Shown here in pieces: positions 23,759 to 31,776 of a DNA stretch of 42,435 nucleotides. The notes under the pieces were generated by a model, which was not told the origin of the DNA, made no database searches, and saw only the letters and a program-made list of their open reading frames with translations. A program made the translations under genes and the position numbers. This stretch comes from Thioalkalivibrio denitrificans. Lineage in GTDB: Bacteria; Pseudomonadota; Gammaproteobacteria; Ectothiorhodospirales; Ectothiorhodospiraceae. Position 1 is the stretch's first letter, and every line of letters begins with the position of its first letter. The stretch covers positions 29,724 to 72,158 of the forward strand of contig NZ_MVBK01000044.1 of NCBI RefSeq assembly GCF_002000365.1, in the 5' to 3' direction.

Positions 23759-26719
23759 CTACTTCGGCACCACCCGGCAGAGATAGGTCTTCAGGTTGGA
23801 ATGATCCGACACGGGATCCCGCTGTCGCGAGTCGGTCAGGAAATTCACGGACTTCCAGGGATGGAAGGGCTGGCTGGCGTCCCAGCCGATAGGCACGAAC
23901 ACCGCGTCCTCCCGGATGCCGGGATAGATCCAGGCCCTGGCCTGTACTCCGCCCCGGACCGTTTCCACCGTGACCTCCTGTCCATCCCGGATGCCCAGTC
24001 GCTTCGCCTTGGCGGGATGGATCTGAACGTAAAGGTCCGGCCACATCTCCTGCGCCTGCCAGGCGTAATGGGTCCAGGAATGGAAGTGGGGTGCGGGCGG
24101 GCGCCCCGTAATCAGTTCCGTGTCATACCCCTGCGCCGCGAGTGCCCGGGCCGGCGCTTCGCCATCCGGTGGCGCGATCTCCACGGGCATCGTGTAGACG
24201 TGGCCCTTTGCGAAGGGATTGCGCACAGGAGAGGCGTCTATGCCGCGTGGCCTGACATACGGCAGATCCACCAGTTGCTCGGCGTCGGTGTAGAACTCCG
24301 GCAACGCCGAAAGACCCAGCATCCCGAACCGGGCGTCCAGGGCCTCCGTCCAGAACTCCAGCTTTCCACTGGGTGTGGGGAAGCGATGGTCCTCCGGGTG
24401 TCCGGTTGCCGTGGTGCCCTCCAGATGCAGCGTCTCGATCTCCGGTGCACCCTCGTCCACCAGCGGCGTGCGTACCCAGCGCCATGGCACCGAGTGCAAC
24501 CGCTCCTGGGTGCAGCCGCGCATCCACACATGGTCGATGCACATCTCGTCCCAGAAGCGGCCGCTGTCCTTGTGTTCCTCCTTCAGCACATCATCGAAAC
24601 CAAAGCGCTTGCCCAGTTCGATCCAGATCCAGCCGTCCGGTTTCGCCTTGCCGGGCGGTTCGACCACCTTGTCGATCCAGATCACGCGACGATCCTCGCT
24701 GGCCCGTCCGATCTCGCCCTTCTCCACGCCGGTGGCCGCGGGCAGGATGTAGTCTGCGTAGGCGCTGGTCTCGTTCCGGAACAACTCGATGTGCACCAGC
24801 AGATCCAGTGCCTCGAAGGCCTCGCGTACCCCGGCCTGGTTCGGCCAGGCCGTGAGCGGATTGTTCGCGGTGATGAGCGCCCGCATGGGATAGGGATCAC
24901 CGCTGATCATGGCGTCCAGCCAGCCCGTCGGGTTTGTGGCGGCCATGGGCTTTTCCACGGCAGCCCGGCGTGCCTCCGGGGCGTTGGCGATGACCGGGGA
25001 CGGCGTGCCGTAGTTGAAGTATGTGCCCCCCTTGCGCCCCATGTTGCCGGTGATGGCCGCAAGGAACAGCAGCGTGCGGTTGGTCTGGGTGCCGTTGCTG
25101 TGCTGGTTGAGGCCGCGGGCGCCGAAGATCACGCAGCCGTCCGCCGCGGCGATCTCCTCGGCCAGATCCCGGATGGCCTGTTCCTCGATGCCCGTGATCG
25201 GTGCGGCCCAGGCGGGCGAGTAACCGCGCGCCAGGATGTGATCACGCCATTCGCGCCAGCCCAGCACCCAGTCGTCGCAGAACCTCCCGTCGTGCAGGTC
25301 GGCATCCAGAATGTGATACGCGAGCGCCAGGGCCAGCGCCATGTCCGTGCCCGTGCGAATGGGCAGCCAAAGATCGGCCTTGCTGGCGGTCACCGTGAGC
25401 CGGGGGTCGACGACGATCATGCGTGCGCCGTTTTTGAGCCGCCAGTCGTTGATCATGCCGAAATGCACCGGGCGCGATTCCGCCTGGTTGTCGCCCATGT
25501 ACACGTAGAGTTCCGCGCTGCCCAGATCGCCGGGCGTGTAGCTGTTGCCGCTGCCGGGGATGCCCACGGTGGCCTCGAAGGCCACGTTCTTGGACTCGGA
25601 GCAGAACGCCTCGGTGTCGGCAAAGTTGGGCGTGCCCCACATCTGCGCGAACAGCCGGATATAGCCCTTGCGCGTGAGCGTGCCCGTACGGGTGCCGGCA
25701 AAGATGCCCAGGGCCTCGGGGCCGTGCGCGGCACGGATGGCAGACAGCCGGGCGGCGATCTCGTCCAGGGCCTGGTCCCAACCGATGGGCTCGAAGCGCC
25801 CCTCGCCTCGCGCGCCCATCCGCTTCAGCGGCCGCGTCAGCCGATCCTTGCTGTTGTAGAGCTGAAGCAGAAACTGCGACTTGGGGCAGACCTTGCCCCG
25901 CCACAGCGGATCCGCCTCGTTGCCAGTCACGCGCACAACGCGGCCATCCTTCAGGTGATACTGCGTCGGGCAGCAGTTGAAGCAGATGTTGCAGCCGCCG
26001 GGCACCACCGCATCAGGCTGGCGATCGGACCGCTTCAGGCGAAACGGGAAGATCACCGACCCCGGCTCGAGCTTCGCCCTGCGCGCCGGATCGTCCACCA
26101 CGGCGGGGCGGCACCGGCCCGCAAGGGAGAAACCGTCCGCCTCCGCGTGCGGTTCGGCCCGCCGCGTGCTGTTCGGCCGGTCCCGCAGCCGTTCCAGGAA
26201 GATGTTGGAGGGTCCGAGCAGAAAGGCGTCGTGATCCACCCTGCGGCGGCCCTCCCCGGCCGCCCGCTCCAGGAGATCGTCGCGGGCTCCGAACGCGATG
26301 GCCTCGGCGGGGCAGACTGTGGCACAGGCCGGTCTCAATCCTTCAGCCCGACGCTCGCTGCACAGATCGCACTTGACCGCGTGATGGTCCACGGGATCGT
26401 AGCCCATGGCGCCGTAGGGGCAGGCCACCACGCATTCACCGCAGCCGGTGCAGCGGGATTCGTCCACGGTCACGACGCCAGTCTCCGGATCCTTGCGGAT
26501 AGCCTTGGGGTGGACCGGGCAGGCGCGCAGGCAGGCAGGGCGCTCACAGTGCTGGCAGGAGAGCGTCAGGAAATCCAGTCCCGGTTCGTTCTCGCGACCC
26601 AGCCACACGACCCGGTTGCGGTTCTCGCCCGGCCCCAGGCCGTGCTCGGCCTTGCAGGCCGCCTCGCAACTCTTGCAGCCGATACAACGCTCCAGGTCGA
26701 TCATCAATGCCAGTTGCAT
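23759..26719 (-). CDS. Fused four-cluster ferredoxin / molybdopterin oxidoreductase (DMSO reductase family)
   Basis: A 986-residue fusion of two subunits that are usually separate. Residues 1-145 are an NrfC/DmsB/PsrB-type protein with four cysteine groups for [4Fe-4S] clusters (Cys12/15/18/22, 55/58/63/67, 90/93/96/100, 117/120/132/136). After a linker, residues 238-986 are a molybdopterin bis-MGD catalytic subunit with its own cluster (Cys243/246/250/278) and a probable Mo ligand Cys373 (TEAFCSESKN). A Cys ligand is typical of polysulfide, thiosulfate, tetrathionate, sulfite and arsenic enzymes. No Tat or Sec signal is present, so it should act in the cytoplasm, as SoeA does. The ATG 2 bp after the upstream stop is chosen; a GTG 24 nt further up would overlap. 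Substrate unknown. Confidence 0.88.
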   Translation of the reverse strand: MQLALMIDLERCIGCKSCEAACKAEHGLGPGENRNRVVWLGRENEPGLDFLTLSCQHCERPACLRACPVHPKAIRKDPETGVVTVDESRCTGCGECVVACPYGAMGYDPVDHHAVKCDLCSERRAEGLRPACATVCPAEAIAFGARDDLLERAAGEGRRRVDHDAFLLGPSNIFLERLRDRPNSTRRAEPHAEADGFSLAGRCRPAVVDDPARRAKLEPGSVIFPFRLKRSDRQPDAVVPGGCNICFNCCPTQYHLKDGRVVRVTGNEADPLWRGKVCPKSQFLLQLYNSKDRLTRPLKRMGARGEGRFEPIGWDQALDEIAARLSAIRAAHGPEALGIFAGTRTGTLTRKGYIRLFAQMWGTPNFADTEAFCSESKNVAFEATVGIPGSGNSYTPGDLGSAELYVYMGDNQAESRPVHFGMINDWRLKNGARMIVVDPRLTVTASKADLWLPIRTGTDMALALALAYHILDADLHDGRFCDDWVLGWREWRDHILARGYSPAWAAPITGIEEQAIRDLAEEIAAADGCVIFGARGLNQHSNGTQTNRTLLFLAAITGNMGRKGGTYFNYGTPSPVIANAPEARRAAVEKPMAATNPTGWLDAMISGDPYPMRALITANNPLTAWPNQAGVREAFEALDLLVHIELFRNETSAYADYILPAATGVEKGEIGRASEDRRVIWIDKVVEPPGKAKPDGWIWIELGKRFGFDDVLKEEHKDSGRFWDEMCIDHVWMRGCTQERLHSVPWRWVRTPLVDEGAPEIETLHLEGTTATGHPEDHRFPTPSGKLEFWTEALDARFGMLGLSALPEFYTDAEQLVDLPYVRPRGIDASPVRNPFAKGHVYTMPVEIAPPDGEAPARALAAQGYDTELITGRPPAPHFHSWTHYAWQAQEMWPDLYVQIHPAKAKRLGIRDGQEVTVETVRGGVQARAWIYPGIREDAVFVPIGWDASQPFHPWKSVNFLTDSRQRDPVSDHSNLKTYLCRVVPK

Positions 26720-26721
26720 GA

Positions 26722-27558
26722 TCACGTACCGCCCAGGTGCCACCAGTAGACCTCGCCGTCACCGGCCACGTAACCGGGCAGAAAAGTCACCAGCGCCGCA
26801 TGGGTGAGCAGGGCGATCAGAAACGCCCAGGCAAGCAGGATATGCAGCAGGCGCCACCACGCCTGCACGGGCGGAACCGAGGCCCGCTGCCCGGTGAGTC
26901 TTGCCTCCTTGAGCGCCAGCCGCTGGTAGGCCAGAGACAAGCGGGGGGCGCGGATCCAGTGATGTAGTGTCACGGAAAACAGTGCCTCCTGCGCCTGCGG
27001 ATCGAGTCGTTGCAGGAGCGACGCCTTCTGCCGGATGATGTCCCGGATCTCCTCCTTCAGGTGGGCCGGAACAGGCCGGAAGGCCGCCGACTTGCTGCCG
27101 AAGGTGGCCGCCATGGGTGCGGACAGACGCACCCGCCCGATGAAACCCGTCACGACCAGCAGGACCAGACAGAACACGATGAACAGGGGCGGCCCCCGGA
27201 AGCCGGCGAAAGCATGGATGGCCACGAGGAAAATGCCTGCCGTACTTGCGATCACGTGAATCACGTACAGTCGGTTCGGCACCGCACTGAGACCGGTGCG
27301 CTTGCCCAGCCAGAAGGCGAATGGCGACAAGAGCATGAGGGAGCCAACGATCGCCGCCGACTGCAACATCGGCGACCCGGGTCGATGCCAGGCCTCCGGC
27401 AGGAACGGTTTGAGCAGCAGATAGGCCACCAGCCCTATGCACAGTCCGGCCACCAGCCGGATCAAGACGCGATCCGACAGGTCGGGCCGCTCGGGAGCGA
27501 GTTGATGACTGTCGCCTGCACTTGCCGGCAATGCGGTTTCCTTCAGGGGCATTCGCAA
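26722..27558 (-). CDS. Cytochrome b-type membrane subunit for the molybdoenzyme
   Basis: A 278-residue integral membrane protein with about five helices (roughly 33-50, 68-84, 97-117, 124-142, 235-258). Two helices each carry a His pair 14 residues apart, His101/His115 and His239/His253, the pattern expected for two b-type hemes as in ferric-reductase or b561-like proteins. A cytoplasmic loop of about 90 residues separates them. It ends 2 bp before the fused Fe-S/molybdopterin gene and so is its likely quinone-linked partner, in place of the usual NrfD-type subunit. Start is ambiguous: TTG at 27558 has GGAGG 5 nt upstream, ATG at 27552 has it 11 nt upstream. No close named family is recognised with confidence. 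Confidence 0.8.
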   Translation of the reverse strand: MRMPLKETALPASAGDSHQLAPERPDLSDRVLIRLVAGLCIGLVAYLLLKPFLPEAWHRPGSPMLQSAAIVGSLMLLSPFAFWLGKRTGLSAVPNRLYVIHVIASTAGIFLVAIHAFAGFRGPPLFIVFCLVLLVVTGFIGRVRLSAPMAATFGSKSAAFRPVPAHLKEEIRDIIRQKASLLQRLDPQAQEALFSVTLHHWIRAPRLSLAYQRLALKEARLTGQRASVPPVQAWWRLLHILLAWAFLIALLTHAALVTFLPGYVAGDGEVYWWHLGGT

Positions 27559-27610
27559 ACGAACCTCCGGGCGAGCCCCTCGAGTCTACATTGTAGGCTT
27601 ACGCGTCACC

Positions 27611-27803
27611 AACGTTCGGGTCTGATGGTTGAATTCGCCCTCGGTGGCCTCGCAGGGCGTCACAGCACTGTGTTCTCGCGAAGACGCGAAGCCCGCCAAG
27701 AACCCCAAAAGGATCTTTTTCCAGAAGACGTTTTACTTTGCGTACTTCGCGCCTTTGCGAGAGAAAACTGCGTTTGTCCTTACTTCGTGTGCTTCGTGGT
27801 TAG
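27611..27803. repeat. Composite repeat element, copy A (CTCTCGC/CCACGAAG family)
   Basis: Lies in a 348-bp gene-free gap downstream of ccp and upstream of the cytochrome b gene. It aligns colinearly, in the same orientation, with 29779-29980: shared spacer (GGTTGAATTCGCC versus CGTTGAATTTGCC, then CTCGGTGGCCTCG versus TTCGGTAGCTTCG), shared inner arms (CGCGAAG units; CTTTGCGAGAG) and a shared right outer arm ending CTTCGTGGTTAG. The left outer arm is missing in this copy. Confidence 0.85.
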
Positions 27804-27817
27804 ACAGCTTTCCGTGT

Positions 27818-27849
27818 AAAGAAAACGGGGCAGCACAAGGCTGCCCCGT
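27818..27849 (-). terminator. Rho-independent terminator of the peroxidase gene
   Basis: On the minus strand a perfect 10-bp stem, ACGGGGCAGC / GCTGCCCCGT (27825-27849, 5-nt loop), is followed by TTTCTTT. It lies 57 nt past the peroxidase stop codon. Confidence 0.88.
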
Positions 27850-27906
27850 CCTTGGACCCGGGAACCGGAAGCGTGCGACGCCCCGGGTCCCGGTCTGCGG
27901 CCTGTC

Positions 27907-28896
27907 TTACGGCAGGGCCGGGAAGGCAAACTCCGGCATGTCGCCCGTCAGTGCGTGCATGAAGGCCACCATGTCGGCCACCTCGTCGTCCGGCAGGTCC
28001 AGATTGAGCATCTCGCGGCCCATCACCCGGATTGCCTCGTCCAGCGTGGCCACCTGCCCGTTGTTGAAGTAGGGATAGGTCACTGCCACGTTGCGCAGGG
28101 TCGGGGTGCGGAATGCATGACGGTCATGTTCCTCGCCGGTCACCAGGTAGCGGCCGAGGTCCGTGGAACCCGGAACCTGGATGCGGTGGAACTGGCTGTC
28201 GCTGAGCGCCGGTCCACGGTGGCAGGCGACGCAGCCCCGGTCCACGAAGGCACGCATGCCGCGTTTTTGCTTGTCGGTCAGCGCCTGCTCGTCACCGGCC
28301 AGGTAGCGATCCAGCGGTGAGTTGGGGGTCAGCAGCGTGCGCTGGAAGGATGCCAGGGCCTTGGCCACGTTATCGGCCTTGATGGGGTCGTCACCGCCAA
28401 ACACCTCGGCGAACATCTCCTGGTACACATCGAATTCCTTCAGACGCTGCACGGCCTCGTCCAGGGGCATGGCCATCTCGATATCCGCTTCGATGGGCCC
28501 CAGGGCCTGCTCTTCCAGGGTGGCGGCACGACCGTCCCAGAACTGCGCCTCCAGCAGCGCGGCATTGAGCACCGTGGGGGTCTTGCGCTCGCCCACCTGT
28601 CCCATATGACCCACCGCCAGCGGGATACGATCGGCAAAACCCAGTGCCGGATTGTGGCAGGTGGCACAGCTGATGATGCCGCTCGCCGAGATGCGCGGCT
28701 CGAAGAACAGCATCTTGCCCAGCTCGATCTTTACCGGGGTCTGCGTATTGTCCGCCGGGATCGGGGCGATGGAGGGAATCGGCTCGAACATCTCCTTGTA
28801 ACGTGCCATATCATGGCTATCCGCCACGGCAGCGTTGCCAAAGGACAGGCCCAGTGCGAGGCCGGCTGCCAGTGTCAGGGATTGCTTGAGTTTCAT
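27907..28896 (-). CDS. ccpA: Di-heme cytochrome c peroxidase (CcpA/MauG family)
   Basis: Periplasmic reduction of hydrogen peroxide using electrons from small c-type cytochromes. Signal peptide at about 1-25 (ending NAAVADS). Two heme c sites: CATCH at 77-81 and CVACH at 222-226. Further family segments are LGKMLFFEPRISASG, NPALGFADR, FWDGRAATLEEQALGPI and HAFRTPTLRNVAVTYPYFNNG. The 329 residues match bacterial di-heme peroxidases rather than the longer MauG. AGGAG lies 8 nt before the ATG. A perfect FNR-type box 78 bp upstream indicates control by oxygen limitation, as for E. coli and Pseudomonas peroxidases. A perfect terminator follows. Confidence 0.94.
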   Translation of the reverse strand: MKLKQSLTLAAGLALGLSFGNAAVADSHDMARYKEMFEPIPSIAPIPADNTQTPVKIELGKMLFFEPRISASGIISCATCHNPALGFADRIPLAVGHMGQVGERKTPTVLNAALLEAQFWDGRAATLEEQALGPIEADIEMAMPLDEAVQRLKEFDVYQEMFAEVFGGDDPIKADNVAKALASFQRTLLTPNSPLDRYLAGDEQALTDKQKRGMRAFVDRGCVACHRGPALSDSQFHRIQVPGSTDLGRYLVTGEEHDRHAFRTPTLRNVAVTYPYFNNGQVATLDEAIRVMGREMLNLDLPDDEVADMVAFMHALTGDMPEFAFPALP

Positions 28897-28973
28897 GGGA
28901 GACTCCTGCGGGTTGATGGAAAAACATGGTTTGAAATCTGGACTTAGACTAGCTCCAGATTGCGGTCACCCAC

Positions 28974-28987
28974 TTGATCGAGATCAA
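28974..28987. promoter_or_regulatory. FNR/Anr-type box between ccpA and the TRIC gene
   Basis: TTGATCGAGATCAA is a perfect match to the FNR consensus (TTGAT, 4 nt, ATCAA). Its centre is 84 bp from the ccpA start and 63 bp from the TRIC gene start. For ccpA, placement at -41.5 would put the start site near 28939 with TAGTCT as a -10. Confidence 0.8.
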
Positions 28988-29043
28988 CCCAATTCCCTAA
29001 AACGCATACGGATTAATCCGCCCATTTTCCTCAGGAATCGCCC

Positions 29044-29709
29044 ATGCTGCCTCCCGCCGACACCTTCACCCTGCCCATGTACTTCGACCTCGGCGCCGTG
29101 TTCGTCTTTGCGCTGTCCGGGGTCGTTGTCGCCATTCGCAAGGGCTACGACATCGTGGGCATGTTCTTCCTGGCGCTGGCCACCGGGGCCGGCGGGGGGC
29201 TCATACGCGACGGGCTGTTCCTGCAGCAGGGCCCGCCTCTGTTCGCGACCAACCCGGAGTACCTGGGGGCGATCGCGGTGGCCACCGGAGTGGGCCTGTT
29301 GTTCGGGGATCACGCCTTTTTCAACCGGCGCGGCGTGGCCATCATCGATGCCGCCGGCATCGGCGGATTCGCGGTGGTGGGGATTGAGCTCTCGCTGGCC
29401 GCCGGACTGAGCATCCCGACAGCGCTGCTGGTGGGCGTCATCAACGGGGTCGGCGGCAGCGTGATCCGGGATGTGCTGGCCGGTGATCCGCCCCTGATCC
29501 TGAGACCGGGCCAGTTCTACGCGCTGGCCGTGCTCGGCGGCTGCGCCTGCTACATGGCCATGACCCAGTGGCTGGGCCTGGCCGTTGCGCTCGCCGGCTG
29601 GCTCACCGTGCTGATCACCTTCGCCATCCGCATGCTCTCCATCGAGTTCAACTGGAGCACCCGCCCGGTCAACCGCGAAGGCTGGATCCGGTTCCTCAAA
29701 CGCAGGTAG
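29044..29709 (+). CDS. TRIC-type cation channel / UPF0126 family membrane protein
   Basis: A 221-residue inner-membrane protein made of two similar halves of three helices. Each half holds the family motif: GAGGGLIRDGL (about 48-58) and GVGGSVIRDVL (about 136-146). Prokaryotic TRIC homologues form trimeric monovalent cation channels; the E. coli members YadS and YicG have been proposed as amino-acid transporters, so the substrate is open. AGGA lies 9 nt before the ATG. Divergent from ccpA across an FNR-type box that may also act on this gene. Confidence 0.9.
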   Translation: MLPPADTFTLPMYFDLGAVFVFALSGVVVAIRKGYDIVGMFFLALATGAGGGLIRDGLFLQQGPPLFATNPEYLGAIAVATGVGLLFGDHAFFNRRGVAIIDAAGIGGFAVVGIELSLAAGLSIPTALLVGVINGVGGSVIRDVLAGDPPLILRPGQFYALAVLGGCACYMAMTQWLGLAVALAGWLTVLITFAIRMLSIEFNWSTRPVNREGWIRFLKRR

Positions 29710-29722
29710 GAGGAAAAGGCGT

Positions 29723-29980
29723 CTTACCACGAAGCACACGAAGGGCACGAAGGAAACTCGGACTGTCGGCGCTGACGCCCCTTTTGGGCCGGTCGTTGAA
29801 TTTGCCTTCGGTAGCTTCGAGGGACGTAAAAAACCGGACTCTCGCAAAGCCGCGAAGCCCGCGAAGAATTCCTGAAGATCATTTTTCTTCAGAAAGATTT
29901 TTCCTTTGCGTGCTTCGCGGCTTTGCGAGAGGAATCTGTCTTTGTCTTTTCTTCGTGCCCTTCGTGTGCTTCGTGGTTAG
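29723..29980. repeat. Nested composite inverted repeat, copy B (CTCTCGC/CCACGAAG family)
   Basis: Fills the gap between the TRIC gene and cfa. The outer arms 29723-29752 and 29951-29980 are 30 nt with 1 mismatch (9-nt CACGAAGGG units). The inner arms 29839-29866 and 29904-29931 are 28 nt with 2 mismatches (CTCTCGCAAAG then CGCGAAG units). The spacer between left arms carries a conserved non-repeat segment shared with copy A at 27.6 kb. Confidence 0.93.
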
Positions 29981-29991
29981 AAATCTGGAAA

Positions 29992-31200
29992 TCAAATCGG
30001 CCGACGGTAGCCGCCGGGCACGCCGTTGGGGCTCAGGACAAGCTGCCAGACCTGGGTCTTGCGGGCGCGGAAGGCGCCGGCGCAGGCGTGCAGGTAGTAC
30101 TCCCACATGCGTTTGAAGCGTTCGTCATGCGTCTTTGACAGCTCCGGCCACGCGGCCTGGAAGTTGGCGTTCCAGGCCATGAGCGTCCTGTCGTAGTCCG
30201 CGCCGAAGTTGTGCACGTCCTCGATGACGAAGAGATCCTCCACTGCCTCCGAGATCTGGCCCAGTGAGGGCAGGTCCCCGTTGGGAAAGATATAGCGGTC
30301 GATCCACGGGTCCGGCGTACTGCCGCGGCGCAGCTTGCCGATGGTGTGCAGCAGGCACAGGCCGCCCTCCTTGAGACAACGGCGCGCCACCTCGAAAAAC
30401 GCCCTGTGATTGCGGTGCCCCACGTGTTCGAACATGCCGACGCTGACCACGTGATCAAAGGCCTCTTCCACCTCGCGGTAATCCACCAGCCGGAACTCCA
30501 CCGGCAGACCCTCGCAACGGGCACGTCCGTACTCCGCCTGTGCCTTGGAGATGGTGACGCCCACGCACTCTACGCCGTAGTGCTCGGCGGCGAACTGCAT
30601 GAAGCTGCCCCAGCCGCAGCCGATATCCAGTACGCGCTGGCCGGGCCTGAGACCCAGCTTGCGGCAGATCATGTCCAGCTTCGCTTCCTGCGCCTCGTCC
30701 AGACTGGACGCGTGCTCCCAGTAGCCGCAGGTGTAGGTCATGCGGCGATCGAGCATCTTCTCGTAGAAGGTGTTGCCCAGGTCGTAGTGAGCCTCTCCCA
30801 CCTGCCAGGCACGGCGCATGTTCTGCAGGTTCAGGAAACGGTGGCGCAGGTAATGCAGAGCCAGACGCATCGAGCGGGCCACCTCCCGATCGAGATCCGC
30901 CGACAGCACGCGCGTGAAGAACTCATCCAGGCGTTCCGCACTCCAGTGCCCGTCCATATAGGCCTCGCCCAGTCCGAGGCTGCCCTGGGCCAGCACCCGC
31001 TCCGGGACACTCTCATCATGCAGGATGATGTCCCACGGGCGGTCGCCATTGACGCGCACATCCGCCCTGGACAGCAACTTGACCATGGCGGCCAGCGCGC
31101 CGCGACCGGCCTCCACGTCAACGGGCATGGCATGGCCGTGACCTGATTTCAGCTGATCCGATTGCCGGTCATTCCGAAAATCTTGCCGGGAAACGGACAT
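29992..31200 (-). CDS. cfa: Cyclopropane-fatty-acyl-phospholipid synthase
   Basis: Adds a methylene from SAM to unsaturated acyl chains of membrane phospholipids, usually on entry into stationary phase or acid stress. The 402 residues have the N-terminal lipid-binding region, YTCGYW with Cys158, SAM motif VLDIGCGWGSF (190-200), HVVSVGMFEHVG, and KLRRGSTPDPWIDRYIFPNG. The ATG at 31200 is chosen because AAGGAG lies 6-7 nt upstream; an in-frame start 60 nt further up adds unrelated sequence. Slightly longer than E. coli Cfa (382). Confidence 0.95.
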   Translation of the reverse strand: MSVSRQDFRNDRQSDQLKSGHGHAMPVDVEAGRGALAAMVKLLSRADVRVNGDRPWDIILHDESVPERVLAQGSLGLGEAYMDGHWSAERLDEFFTRVLSADLDREVARSMRLALHYLRHRFLNLQNMRRAWQVGEAHYDLGNTFYEKMLDRRMTYTCGYWEHASSLDEAQEAKLDMICRKLGLRPGQRVLDIGCGWGSFMQFAAEHYGVECVGVTISKAQAEYGRARCEGLPVEFRLVDYREVEEAFDHVVSVGMFEHVGHRNHRAFFEVARRCLKEGGLCLLHTIGKLRRGSTPDPWIDRYIFPNGDLPSLGQISEAVEDLFVIEDVHNFGADYDRTLMAWNANFQAAWPELSKTHDERFKRMWEYYLHACAGAFRARKTQVWQLVLSPNGVPGGYRRPI

Positions 31201-31245
31201 ACAGGCTCCTTGCCGCAGCTTTCGGCGAACACCGTGACCCCAACC

Positions 31246-31252
31246 AATATAG
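31246..31252 (-). promoter_or_regulatory. Candidate cfa promoter -10 (sigma-S-like)
   Basis: The minus strand reads CTATATT, like the extended -10 favoured by stationary-phase sigma factor, 45 bp before the cfa start. No -35 is evident. E. coli cfa has a sigma-S promoter, which makes the reading reasonable but unproven. Confidence 0.33.
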
Positions 31253-31319
31253 ACGCTCACGACAGGATACGTGGATTGATATTGTCGAATAGGACGATAG
31301 CTTCACACTATCGGAGCGA

Positions 31320-31632
31320 TTAACCCGGATATTGCACCAAGGATCGCGAATGATTGTGGTCTCTGGGCCTGTCTCGCGCCGTCTCTGGAAGGAGAAGCGT
31401 ATCTGTAGGTCGCCCTTCAGGGCGACAGACGCGGCTGGCCAGGCATCGCCCATCGGGCTAAAGCCCGACCCACAGGCAAGCGAGACAGGCCCAGAGGCCG
31501 CAAGCATCGCGATAGGCCGGCGGCGGTGTACAAACTGTTACCGCGGCTTTGCGACCAGATGCGCTAATTTATGGCGCGATATCAGAAGGTTACACAAATC
31601 CGCCGGCCGCCTTGGTGCAATATCCGGGTTAA
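31320..31632. mobile_element. MITE-like palindromic element with 23-bp perfect inverted ends
   Basis: Part of a 572-bp gene-free gap between cfa and the RND pump. The ends TTAACCCGGATATTGCACCA(AGG) at 31320-31342 are perfectly inverted at 31610-31632. Inside are two more perfect inverted pairs: 17 bp (31361-31377 with 31480-31496, CTCTGGGCCTGTCTCGC) and 9 bp (31515-31523 with 31600-31608, GGCCGGCGG). The 17-bp pair encloses GTAGGTCGCCC and GGGCTAAAGCCC motifs. No coding capacity or target duplication is visible. Confidence 0.75.
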
Positions 31633-31776
31633 CAGGCTGTTGAAGAAGCCTCCGGTGGATGCCAGGCAAGGCGGAAAGCGGCGAAAAAGCGCAGTGTACA
31701 TGCAAGTACATGAGCATTTTGAGCCGCTTTCCAACGCAGCATGGCGCCGCCCGAGAGTTTTTCAACAGCCTGTTAA
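31629..31776. mobile_element. MITE-like element with 16-bp perfect inverted ends, overlapping the RND stop codon
   Basis: TTAACAGGCTGTTGAA (31629-31644) is exactly inverted as TTCAACAGCCTGTTAA (31761-31776). The 148-bp element has an inner pair (AAAGCGG / CCGCTTT) around two GTACATG words. It shares its left TTAA with the right end of the preceding 313-bp element. The TAA stop of the RND gene (31773-31775) is inside its right end. I recall very similar sequences in other gammaproteobacteria; it encodes nothing. Confidence 0.82.

Noticed and set aside
23744-26749. A 1001-codon open frame on the plus strand opposite the molybdoenzyme
   Set aside because: It is a high-GC antisense shadow: low-complexity His/Arg/Gly/Ala composition, no domain, and it mirrors the codon positions of a clearly real gene.
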